Part shown: in pieces, positions 1 to 6,198 of the stretch
Numbering within the stretch: position 1 is the first letter of the stretch
How the letters are laid out: each line of letters starts with the position of its first letter
Assembly (NCBI GenBank): GCA_023395465.1
Contig: JAEWZE010000024.1
Location: 1 to 16,172 of the forward strand
Source: Pseudomonadota bacterium
Lineage (GTDB): Bacteria; Pseudomonadota; Gammaproteobacteria; Xanthomonadales; Xanthomonadaceae
Reading direction: 5' to 3'
DNA length: 16,172 nucleotides
The notes under the pieces: generated by a model
The model's database searches: none
Told to the model about the DNA's origin: nothing
Seen by the model: only the letters and a program-made list of their open reading frames with translations
Position numbers and translations under genes: made by a program

Positions 1-363
1 GCGCGTCAGCACCAGCGCATCGAGCGGATCGCCGTCGCCGGCCAGGCTGCGCGGGATCGATCCGTAGTTCGCCGGATACGCTACCGGCATCGACACGAAG
101 CGGTCCACGTAGACCAGGCCGTCGGCGCCGATCTCGTACTTGGTGGCGCTGCCGGACGGAATCTCCACGGCCAGCAACGCCGAGTCCGGCGCGTCCGCAG
201 GCTGCATGGCGAGGAAGGGATGGCGCACCTGCGCCTGCGGCGGCGGTTTGGCGACTGCCGCCGGCGGCACCCACGGCAGCAGCAGTGCGGCGGCCAGGCA
301 CCAGTCGCGGGCGCGGCCCGCGCGACCGCGCGCGCCATCGCGAGCGGCGATTCCAGTGTCCAT
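1..363 (-). CDS. Exported class I inorganic pyrophosphatase (partial, C-terminus beyond window)
   Basis: Hydrolyses pyrophosphate to two phosphates; here probably in the periplasm. The visible 121 residues hold an Arg-rich n-region, a hydrophobic stretch (about residues 21-38, ending AVA before KPPP) that looks like a Sec signal peptide, then the family core. Residues that align with E. coli Ppa active-site positions are K75, E77, R88, Y100, D110, D112 and D115 (segments TKYEIGADG, VDRF, YPANYGSIPRSL, DGDPLD). Family knowledge: most class I enzymes are cytosolic, so the leader is unusual. The ATG at 363 lies 8 bp after the stop of the phosphatase gene. An in-frame GTG at 375 overlaps that stop as GTGA and is a possible alternative start, adding four residues. 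It is the third gene of the phytase operon. Family assignment is firm; export is inferred from the leader. Confidence 0.88.
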   Translation of the reverse strand, partial: MDTGIAARDGARGRAGRARDWCLAAALLLPWVPPAAVAKPPPQAQVRHPFLAMQPADAPDSALLAVEIPSGSATKYEIGADGLVYVDRFVSMPVAYPANYGSIPRSLAGDGDPLDALVLTR

Positions 364-371
364 GTCGGCGG

Positions 372-1754
372 TCACTCCCAGCAGCGGTCGGTCCGCCCCT
401 TCAGCGTCCGCGCGCGCTGGCACAGGCGCGGGGCGATGCGCCCATCGGGCTGCTCGACCAGGCGCCGCGAGGTCCCGTCGCCGACCAGCTCGAACGCGTC
501 GTACAGCCGCCCGGTGGCCGTGCGCGCCTCGTAACGCAGGCGATCGCCCTCGATGCGGATCACCTGGAACAGCTGGGTGTCCTCCGCCACCGGGTCCATG
601 GTCTCGCGTGCGCCCGCCGACAGCCGGTACTGCTTGGCGCCCGCGACCGACACGGCAAACACCGGCAGTCGCCCGCCTTCGTCCCTGCGCCGGCCGTAGA
701 CGTGGTCGTGTCCCTGCAGCACCAGGTCCACGCCGCGGCGCCGGATCACCGGCAACAGGTGCTCGCGCAGTGCGGCGTTGTCGCGTCCGGCGCGCGGCGA
801 GTAGAACGGCTGGTGGGTCATGACGATGCTCCACCGCTGCGGGTTGCCCGCCAGCACGCCGTCCAGCCAGCGCGCCTGCGCCCTGGCGGTGTCCAGGTCC
901 AACGCGGAGGTGCCGTCGAGCACCGCGATGCGCACGTCCTGGTAGTCGAACCAGTAGCTCGTGCGCTCCGCGCCCGGTGCGCCGTTGCCCGGCAGCGCGA
1001 ACTGGACTGGCCAGTGGCTCCCCAGGACGCGGCGCTCGCGCGGGGTGTCCTCGAATTCCTCGAAGTACTCGTGGTTGCCGGCCGCCGGCGCGACGGCCAT
1101 CGAGGTGGGCAAGGCGCCCGCGGCCTCGAACCATTCGCCCCACTCGGTGTCGTCCTCGCCGTCGCCGCCGCTGACCAGGTCGCCCGCGAACAGCGCGAGC
1201 CGCGCCTCCGGCGCGTGGCGCATCGCCTCGCGCAGCACGCGCGTGCCGAGGCTGACGTTCTTGTTCTGGGTGTCGCCGAAGTACAGCAGGGTGAGCGGGC
1301 TGCCCGGCGCGGCTGCGGTGCGGGCGTGGTGCCAGGCGCTCCAGGTGCCGCCACCCTGCACGCGCCAGGCGTACAGCGTATCGGGCTGCAGCCCGTCGAC
1401 CTCGACGCGATGGTGGTGCGCGGTGCCGTTCTCCGTGCGCAGTTCGCGGGTTCCTGCGCGGATCCGGCGCGGCTCGCCCAGGTCGGGGGAATCGCCGGCT
1501 TCCACGATTTCCAGCAGCGGCGAATCGACCGCGCGACTGGTCCGCCAGGCCACGGAAAGTCCGCGTGCCGCATCCTGCGCCGGAGAGGCGACGATGCGGT
1601 CGGGGAACACGTTGGCCACGTAGTGCCGCATGCCCGCGGGCACGCGCGTGTTCGGCTCGGGCACACGCCCGTCCTCGCGCGCGGCCAGCGGCGCCAGCGC
1701 CAGCAGCGTGGCCAGCGCCAGCGCGCCAGCGGCGCCCTGCCTCAGCGCGCGCAC
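372..1754 (-). CDS. Secreted purple-acid-phosphatase-like metallophosphoesterase
   Basis: Predicted binuclear-metal phosphoesterase that releases phosphate from organic phosphates in the periplasm or outside the cell. The 460-residue product starts with a signal peptide (about residues 1-25, RALRQGAAGALALATLLALAPLAA). It is followed by a fibronectin-like N-terminal domain typical of purple acid phosphatases (about 45-145) and a catalytic domain with the ordered motifs GDTQ (160-163), AGDL (190-193), GNHEY (226-230), HQPFY (314-318) and GHDHVYGR (348-355). I chose the GTG at 1754 because it begins exactly at the signal peptide and overlaps the phytase stop by 13 bp; the open frame extends to 1988, but that part is Arg-rich and lies inside the phytase gene. 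No strong Shine-Dalgarno is visible, so translation may be coupled to the phytase. The substrate is unknown; its position between phytase and pyrophosphatase suggests phosphate recovery. Confidence 0.85.
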   Translation of the reverse strand: MRALRQGAAGALALATLLALAPLAAREDGRVPEPNTRVPAGMRHYVANVFPDRIVASPAQDAARGLSVAWRTSRAVDSPLLEIVEAGDSPDLGEPRRIRAGTRELRTENGTAHHHRVEVDGLQPDTLYAWRVQGGGTWSAWHHARTAAAPGSPLTLLYFGDTQNKNVSLGTRVLREAMRHAPEARLALFAGDLVSGGDGEDDTEWGEWFEAAGALPTSMAVAPAAGNHEYFEEFEDTPRERRVLGSHWPVQFALPGNGAPGAERTSYWFDYQDVRIAVLDGTSALDLDTARAQARWLDGVLAGNPQRWSIVMTHQPFYSPRAGRDNAALREHLLPVIRRRGVDLVLQGHDHVYGRRRDEGGRLPVFAVSVAGAKQYRLSAGARETMDPVAEDTQLFQVIRIEGDRLRYEARTATGRLYDAFELVGDGTSRRLVEQPDGRIAPRLCQRARTLKGRTDRCWE

Positions 1755-2905
1755 GCCGGCAGCTCGAGGGCGGCGGCGATGTCGCGCCAGTCGAACGCCG
1801 CCACGGCCGCATCCAGGTGCGAGGCGTAGAACACGCCTTCGGGGAATCGTGCGTCGCCGCGCGGGTCGAGCCACACGCCATCGGTCAGGCCCGTGACCTT
1901 GCCGGCGAACGAGCCGACGTGCGCCAGGCTGGTGCGGTCGAACAGGTGGAACACGGTGCGGTCGGCGAACTGGTCGCTCGCCACCCACCAGCCGCTGCCG
2001 TCGCGACAGGACATCAGGGCGATGCCTTCGGCCTGGGCCACGTACTGGCCGGCACCGACGTCGCGTCCGCGGTAGCGGCCCTGCAGGTCGTACTCGCGCA
2101 GGCGGGTGCCCGTCGGCATGTCTTCCTCGGCCACCAGCAGGCGGTCGTGGTCGACGTCGCCGAACAGCGACTCGGGGACGCGGATGGCGCCGGCGGCACC
2201 GGTATCGCCGAAGGTCCCGGTCTCGCGCGCGCTCCAGGTTCCGGCGCGTTCGCTGACCTGGTAGCGGCGGAAGCGCTGCCCGAGTTCGGCCAGCGGCGGC
2301 ACGATGTCCTCGCCCTGCGCGTCCTCGCCAGCCATGTAGGCGTCGCTCACCAGGACTTCATACCCGTCCCCGTGCGGCCGCACCCACAGGCCGTAGGGCT
2401 GCCGCAGTCCGTCCTGGCCGAAGGCCAGTAGCGGCTCGAGACCGGGCAGCGCGAACGCCTGCACGCGGCGGTTGTCGCGCTCGACCACGAACAGCACGCG
2501 GTCGTCGACCGTGGCCACGCCGTTGGGCCGGCGCAACCGGCCCGCGCCGTCGCCGCTGCCGCCGACGCTGCGCAGGCGCGCGCCGGTGGCGCCGTCGTAC
2601 ACCACCAGCTGGTCGGTGGCCTTGGCGGTGGCCACCAGCATGCGGCGACCGTCCTGCATCCAGCTGGCCGGCGAATCGATGTTGTCGTCCGGGGTGGACG
2701 CGGTGACGAAGGCTTCTTCGACGACCACGTGCGGCACGTCGTGGTCGCGCAGCAGGACATCGTCGTCCTCGTACTCGTCGGGTTCGCGGTCCGCGACGGT
2801 GCTGCCGCCGGCCGCGGGCGACGCCACGGTGGCCGGGCCGGTGGAACAGGCGGTGACGGACAGGAGCGCGAGCGCCAGCGATAGGGTGCGGATGTCGTGG
2901 GTCAT
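1742..2905 (-). CDS. Beta-propeller phytase (3-phytase-like) lipoprotein
   Basis: Predicted to remove phosphates from phytate (myo-inositol hexakisphosphate); family members are calcium-dependent six-bladed propellers. The 387-residue protein has a lipoprotein signal with lipobox SVTAC (C20), so it is likely membrane anchored. An acidic linker (EPDEYEDDD, 41-49) precedes the domain. Family-like segments are DDNIDSPASW (73-82), LVATAKATDQLVVYDGATG (90-108), RPNGV (126-130), VVERDNRRVQ (140-149), EGIAL (293-297), TDGVWLD (341-347) and FPEGVFYASHLDAAVAAFDW (354-373). These match my memory of proteins annotated as phytase in Xanthomonas. It is the first gene of a leftward operon with a phosphatase and a pyrophosphatase, and it diverges from a TonB-dependent receptor; a Pho-box-like site lies 39 bp upstream of the start. 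The alternative is a related NHL/SMP-30-type propeller with another substrate. Confidence 0.8.
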   Translation of the reverse strand: MTHDIRTLSLALALLSVTACSTGPATVASPAAGGSTVADREPDEYEDDDVLLRDHDVPHVVVEEAFVTASTPDDNIDSPASWMQDGRRMLVATAKATDQLVVYDGATGARLRSVGGSGDGAGRLRRPNGVATVDDRVLFVVERDNRRVQAFALPGLEPLLAFGQDGLRQPYGLWVRPHGDGYEVLVSDAYMAGEDAQGEDIVPPLAELGQRFRRYQVSERAGTWSARETGTFGDTGAAGAIRVPESLFGDVDHDRLLVAEEDMPTGTRLREYDLQGRYRGRDVGAGQYVAQAEGIALMSCRDGSGWWVASDQFADRTVFHLFDRTSLAHVGSFAGKVTGLTDGVWLDPRGDARFPEGVFYASHLDAAVAAFDWRDIAAALELPACAR

Positions 2906-2943
2906 GGATCCCGGAACGCGGTCTGCAAGGAAGCTGGGATCGT

Positions 2944-2961
2944 ATGAAGCAAATATGACAT
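2944..2961 (-). promoter_or_regulatory. Pho-box-like site upstream of the phytase operon
   Basis: On the minus strand the sequence reads ATGTCAT-ATTT-GCTTCAT, which is two heptamers separated by an AT-rich 4-bp spacer, the layout of the PhoB-binding Pho box (E. coli consensus CTGTCAT-AWAW-CTGTCAY). By direct count 13 of 18 positions agree: 6/7 in the first heptamer, 3/4 in the spacer and 4/7 in the second. It stands out as an AT-rich island in a GC-rich window, 39 bp upstream of the phytase ATG and pointing toward it. I see no convincing -10 at the expected distance, so the site is a candidate only. Confidence 0.45.
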
Positions 2962-3013
2962 TCCGGAGAAACGCGGGCGCGCACCCCGCTCCACGGGCGA
3001 CCTGGCGTGGCCA

Positions 3014-3031
3014 CTGTCATGGCAGCGACAT
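3014..3031 (+). promoter_or_regulatory. Pho-box-like site upstream of the TonB receptor
   Basis: The plus strand reads CTGTCAT-GGCA-GCGACAT, with a perfect first heptamer of the PhoB consensus, a 4-bp spacer that is not AT-rich, and a 4/7 second heptamer (12 of 18 overall by direct count). It faces the receptor gene and ends 48 bp before the ATG. Alone it would be weak; it gains weight from the oppositely oriented site at 2944-2961 facing the phytase operon. No clear -10 is visible. Confidence 0.38.
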
Positions 3032-3035
3032 ATCG

Positions 3036-3067
3036 CGGGGTGAAAGTTTCGTCGATTTTTCACCCCG
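3036..3067 (+). promoter_or_regulatory. Perfect 10-bp inverted repeat in the TonB receptor leader
   Basis: CGGGGTGAAA (3036-3045) is repeated in inverted form as TTTCACCCCG (3058-3067) around a 12-nt centre. In RNA this would be a 10-bp hairpin ending 12 nt before the ATG at 3080, beside the weak ribosome-binding stretch CGAAG (3066-3070). It could be a dimeric repressor operator or a leader hairpin affecting translation. It is not a usual intrinsic terminator, because the T-run lies inside the stem. Confidence 0.5.
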
Positions 3068-3079
3068 AAGACCCGACAC

Positions 3080-5404
3080 ATGACACGTCACGCACTGGCC
3101 ATCGGCCTGTCACGCGCCCTCGCCTGCGCCCTGCTGCTGCCGTCGGCCGGCGCACTGGCCGCTCCCGACACCGCCCCCGGCACCGCCATCGACGCCGCCG
3201 CCGAGCCCAAGGACCTGGACGCGGTGGTGGTGCAGGGCGAGATCGCCTATCGCAACCGCACCGACGACACCGCACCGGTGCTCAGCTATGACCTGGAGTA
3301 CTTCCAGCGCTTCGAGCCCAACACCGTCGGCGACATGGTCAAGCGCCTGCCGGGCGCGGCCTTCGTCGGCTCCGACATCATGGAATACGACGGCGTCCAG
3401 CTGCGTGGCCTGGGCGGCGGCTACACCCAGGTGCTGATCAACGGCAAGAAGGTGCCCGGCGCCGGCGACGACCGCTCGTTCTGGGTGGACCGCATCCCGG
3501 CGGAGATGGTCGACCGCATCGAGGTCCTGCGCAGCAACAGCGCCAACCGTTCGGGCGACGCGGTCGCCGGCGCGATCAACATCATCCTGCGCGATGCCTA
3601 CGAGTTCGATGGCGGCTACCTGCGCCTGGGCGTGAACCGCTGGCACGACGGCGAGGTCAACCCGACCCTCGGCGCGGTCGCGAGTGGCGAGGCCCTGGGC
3701 GGGCGCCTGCTGGGCGGCATCAACGTGCAGGACCGCTACCGCGGCAAGTCCAAGCGCTCGGACCGCTACTCGGACCCGACGATGGCCGAACTGGTCAGCT
3801 GGGAGGACCAGGAGGAAGTGAAGGACGGCCGCGACTACTCGGGCAACGTCTCCTATACCGTCGATGTCGGCGAGACCGGTCGCTTCAGCGTCGACGGCTT
3901 CTACGTCAAGACCGACCGCGAGATCACCGAGGTGTCCTTCGAGGAGGAGTACGACGACGGCGAGGTGATCACCGCCAACGTGCCCGGCTTCTCCACCGTC
4001 GACCAGAAGAACTGGGGCCTCGGCGCCGAGTACCGGTTCGACATGGCCGGCGGCACCACGGAGCTGGATCTGGACTACGCACGCTTCGAGGACAGGAGCA
4101 TGGAGTCCGAGGAAGCGCACGCCTACGTCGATGGCGAGTGGGACGAGTCCGAGGCCGAGCGCCTTGACATCGACGCCAGCGACGCCGAGACGAGCTTCAG
4201 GCTGGCGCACAAGCGCGTGGTCGGCGCGGCCGGGATGGAGTTCGGCGTCGACTACCGCGCCAAGAAGCGCGAGATCGGCCACGCCTACTACGAGTTCGCC
4301 GCCGACGCCGAGGGGGACCCGGTGGTGTACGCGCCCGACACCACGATCGGCAGCCTGATCGAAGAGCGCCGCATCGATCCCTACCTGATGTTCTCCGGCA
4401 AGGCCGGCGTGCTCGGGTGGGAAGCCGGCCTGCGCTACGAGACCACCGACTCGGACGTCGAGTCCAGCCAGGACGGCGATACGACCCGCGTGTACAGGAA
4501 CTACAGCGAGCTGCTGCCGTCGATGCACCTGAAGTGGGACCTGACCGACACCGACCGCCTCAGCCTGTCGCTGGCCCGGAGCATCAAGCGTCCGAACTTC
4601 AACGAACTGATCCCCGCGCTGCTCGACGGCGAGTACGGCGACAACGACTACGTCGGCAACCCGGATCTCGCGCCCGAGACCGCCAACGGCCTTGACCTCG
4701 GCTACGAGCGTCGCCTCGGCCGGCGCGGCGTGGTCGGCGTGAATGTCTTCTACCGCGACGTCAGGGACCTGATCGAACTGGTCAACACCGGCGAACCCAG
4801 CGAGGAAATGCGCGACGCCTGGGAAGACATGGTCGAGGACGGCGACTACGCCACCGTCGAGGAGGCGATGGCCGCCGAGCCCGCCGAGAGCTGGCTGTTC
4901 ACCTCGGGCAACGTCGGCGACGGCAAGGTCTACGGCGTCGAGTTCGACCTGTCCACCCCGCTGGGCGCGATCGGCCTGGAACACACCGGCGTGTTCCTCA
5001 ACTACGCCTGGGTCCAGTCGAAGGTGGACGACTTCATGGGCGAGCGTCGGTTCAACGACCAGGCCCGCTCCGCCTTCAACGTCGGATTCATCCACGACCT
5101 GCCGGCCGCCGGCGCCAGCTTCGGCGTGTCGTACCGCAAGCAGGGCGATGCCTATACGCGCATCGTCGGCGAGGAGGTCACAATCCGCTACGGCGCGGAC
5201 CTGGAAGCTTTCGTCGAGAAGCGGTTCGGCGACAGCGTGTCGGTGCGGCTGTCGGCCTCGAACCTGCTCGATGCCTCCAAGGACGAGGTCTTCCACAAGT
5301 TCGACACCATCGGCGACCAGCTCGATCGCGATCACGACGAGTACGAGCTCGAGACCGAGGATGCGGGCCCGAGCTACCAGCTGGTGATGCGCTGGGCGTT
5401 CTGA
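3080..5404 (+). CDS. TonB-dependent outer-membrane receptor, probably for phytate or another organophosphate
   Basis: A 774-residue outer-membrane active transporter driven by TonB-ExbBD. It has a signal peptide (about 1-28, ending GALAA), a TonB-box-like stretch (DAVVVQG, 47-53), a plug domain (about 60-170, with VGDMVKRLPGAAFVG, QLRGLGGGYTQVLINGKKVPG and MVDRIEVLR), then a beta-barrel to a C-terminal aromatic (RWAF), the usual outer-membrane assembly signal. The barrel carries many acidic segments (for example EEEYDDGE and WDESEAERLDIDASDAE), perhaps calcium-binding loops. Family knowledge: beta-propeller phytase genes in Xanthomonas, Caulobacter and Shewanella are often beside such receptors. 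The gene diverges from the phytase operon across 174 bp with Pho-box-like sites, and is followed by a hairpin terminator. The receptor family is certain; the ligand is inferred only from its neighbours. Confidence 0.93.
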   Translation: MTRHALAIGLSRALACALLLPSAGALAAPDTAPGTAIDAAAEPKDLDAVVVQGEIAYRNRTDDTAPVLSYDLEYFQRFEPNTVGDMVKRLPGAAFVGSDIMEYDGVQLRGLGGGYTQVLINGKKVPGAGDDRSFWVDRIPAEMVDRIEVLRSNSANRSGDAVAGAINIILRDAYEFDGGYLRLGVNRWHDGEVNPTLGAVASGEALGGRLLGGINVQDRYRGKSKRSDRYSDPTMAELVSWEDQEEVKDGRDYSGNVSYTVDVGETGRFSVDGFYVKTDREITEVSFEEEYDDGEVITANVPGFSTVDQKNWGLGAEYRFDMAGGTTELDLDYARFEDRSMESEEAHAYVDGEWDESEAERLDIDASDAETSFRLAHKRVVGAAGMEFGVDYRAKKREIGHAYYEFAADAEGDPVVYAPDTTIGSLIEERRIDPYLMFSGKAGVLGWEAGLRYETTDSDVESSQDGDTTRVYRNYSELLPSMHLKWDLTDTDRLSLSLARSIKRPNFNELIPALLDGEYGDNDYVGNPDLAPETANGLDLGYERRLGRRGVVGVNVFYRDVRDLIELVNTGEPSEEMRDAWEDMVEDGDYATVEEAMAAEPAESWLFTSGNVGDGKVYGVEFDLSTPLGAIGLEHTGVFLNYAWVQSKVDDFMGERRFNDQARSAFNVGFIHDLPAAGASFGVSYRKQGDAYTRIVGEEVTIRYGADLEAFVEKRFGDSVSVRLSASNLLDASKDEVFHKFDTIGDQLDRDHDEYELETEDAGPSYQLVMRWAF

Positions 5405-5424
5405 GCGCCTCGCAGCGCGACCAC

Positions 5425-5456
5425 CGCGGGCCGGCGCATGCCGGCCTGCGCCTTTT
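5425..5456 (+). terminator. Intrinsic terminator after the TonB receptor gene
   Basis: An 11-bp stem (5425-5435 with 5440-5450, one G-U pair) with a GCAT loop is followed by CC and four T residues (5453-5456). It starts 20 bp after the receptor stop and separates that gene from upp. The T-run is short, so efficiency may be moderate. Confidence 0.7.
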
Positions 5457-5510
5457 GTGGCCCCGTCGCGATTGATGCAGACTTCCGGCATCCAGTTCCG
5501 GGCCTGCCCC

Positions 5511-6143
5511 ATGAAGACCGTCGAAGTCCGCCATCCGCTGGTCCAGCACAAGATCGGCCTGCTGCGCGATGCCTCGCTCAGCACCAAGGCCTTCCGCGAA
5601 CTGGTCACCGAACTGGGCACGCTGCTGGCGTACGAGGCCACCGCCGACCTCGAAACGGAGGCAGCAACGATGCCCGGCTGGGCCGGCGACGTGGCGGTGC
5701 GCCGCATCGCCGGTGCCAAGATCACGCTGGTGCCGATCCTGCGCGCGGGCCTGGGCATGCTGCCGGGCGTGCTGGCGCTGATCCCCGCGGCGAAGGTGAG
5801 CGTGGTCGGACTGCAGCGCGACGAGCAGACCCTGCAGCCGGTGCCCTACTTCGAGCGCCTGACCGGACGCCTGGACGAGCGCGACGCGCTGATCCTCGAC
5901 CCGATGCTCGCCACCGGCGGCACCCTGGTCGCCACCGTCGGCATGCTCAAGCGCGCCGGTGCGCGGCGGATCAAGGGCATCTTCCTGGTCGCCGCGCCCG
6001 AGGGCCTGCGCGCGCTCGAGGCCGCGCACCCGGACGTGGAGGTCTACACCGCCTCGATCGACGAGCGCCTCAACGACAAGGGCTACATCCTGCCCGGCCT
6101 GGGCGACGCCGGCGACCGCATCTTCGGCACGCGACTGGACTGA
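5511..6143 (+). CDS. upp: Uracil phosphoribosyltransferase
   Basis: Converts uracil and PRPP to UMP in pyrimidine salvage, in the cytoplasm. The 210-residue product aligns along its whole length with my memory of E. coli Upp (208 residues): MKTVEVRHPLVQHKIGLLRD at the start, VPILRAGLGM (74-83), the PRPP-binding DPMLATGGT (130-138), AAPEG (161-165) and the uracil-binding GYILPGLGDAGD (191-202). The ATG at 5511 is chosen because it matches the family N-terminus; the frame is open upstream to a GTG at 5457, but those residues are not family-like. No clear Shine-Dalgarno is visible. It follows the receptor terminator, so it is likely its own transcript, and it converges with the GH9 gene 55 bp downstream. 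It has no evident functional link with either neighbour. Confidence 0.97.
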   Translation: MKTVEVRHPLVQHKIGLLRDASLSTKAFRELVTELGTLLAYEATADLETEAATMPGWAGDVAVRRIAGAKITLVPILRAGLGMLPGVLALIPAAKVSVVGLQRDEQTLQPVPYFERLTGRLDERDALILDPMLATGGTLVATVGMLKRAGARRIKGIFLVAAPEGLRALEAAHPDVEVYTASIDERLNDKGYILPGLGDAGDRIFGTRLD

Positions 6144-6198
6144 ACCCGCGCGGGGCACGCGCGCCGACCGCAAGTCCGGCCGGCTTCCCAGCCCGTGC

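Noticed and set aside
1755..1988. Upstream extension of the phosphatase gene to the ATG at 1988
   Set aside because: The extra 78 residues are Arg/Pro-rich, lie wholly inside the phytase gene and would bury the signal peptide.
3110..5758. Very long open frame (882 codons) on the minus strand opposite the TonB receptor
   Set aside because: It is antisense to a clear receptor gene and rich in V/A/G/D/H as expected from the reverse of high-GC codons; no domain is seen.
6172..6186. Near-palindrome AAGTCCGGCCGGCTT between upp and the GH9 gene as a bidirectional terminator
   Set aside because: The symmetry leaves no loop, it has one mismatch pair and there is no T-run, so a functional hairpin is unlikely.
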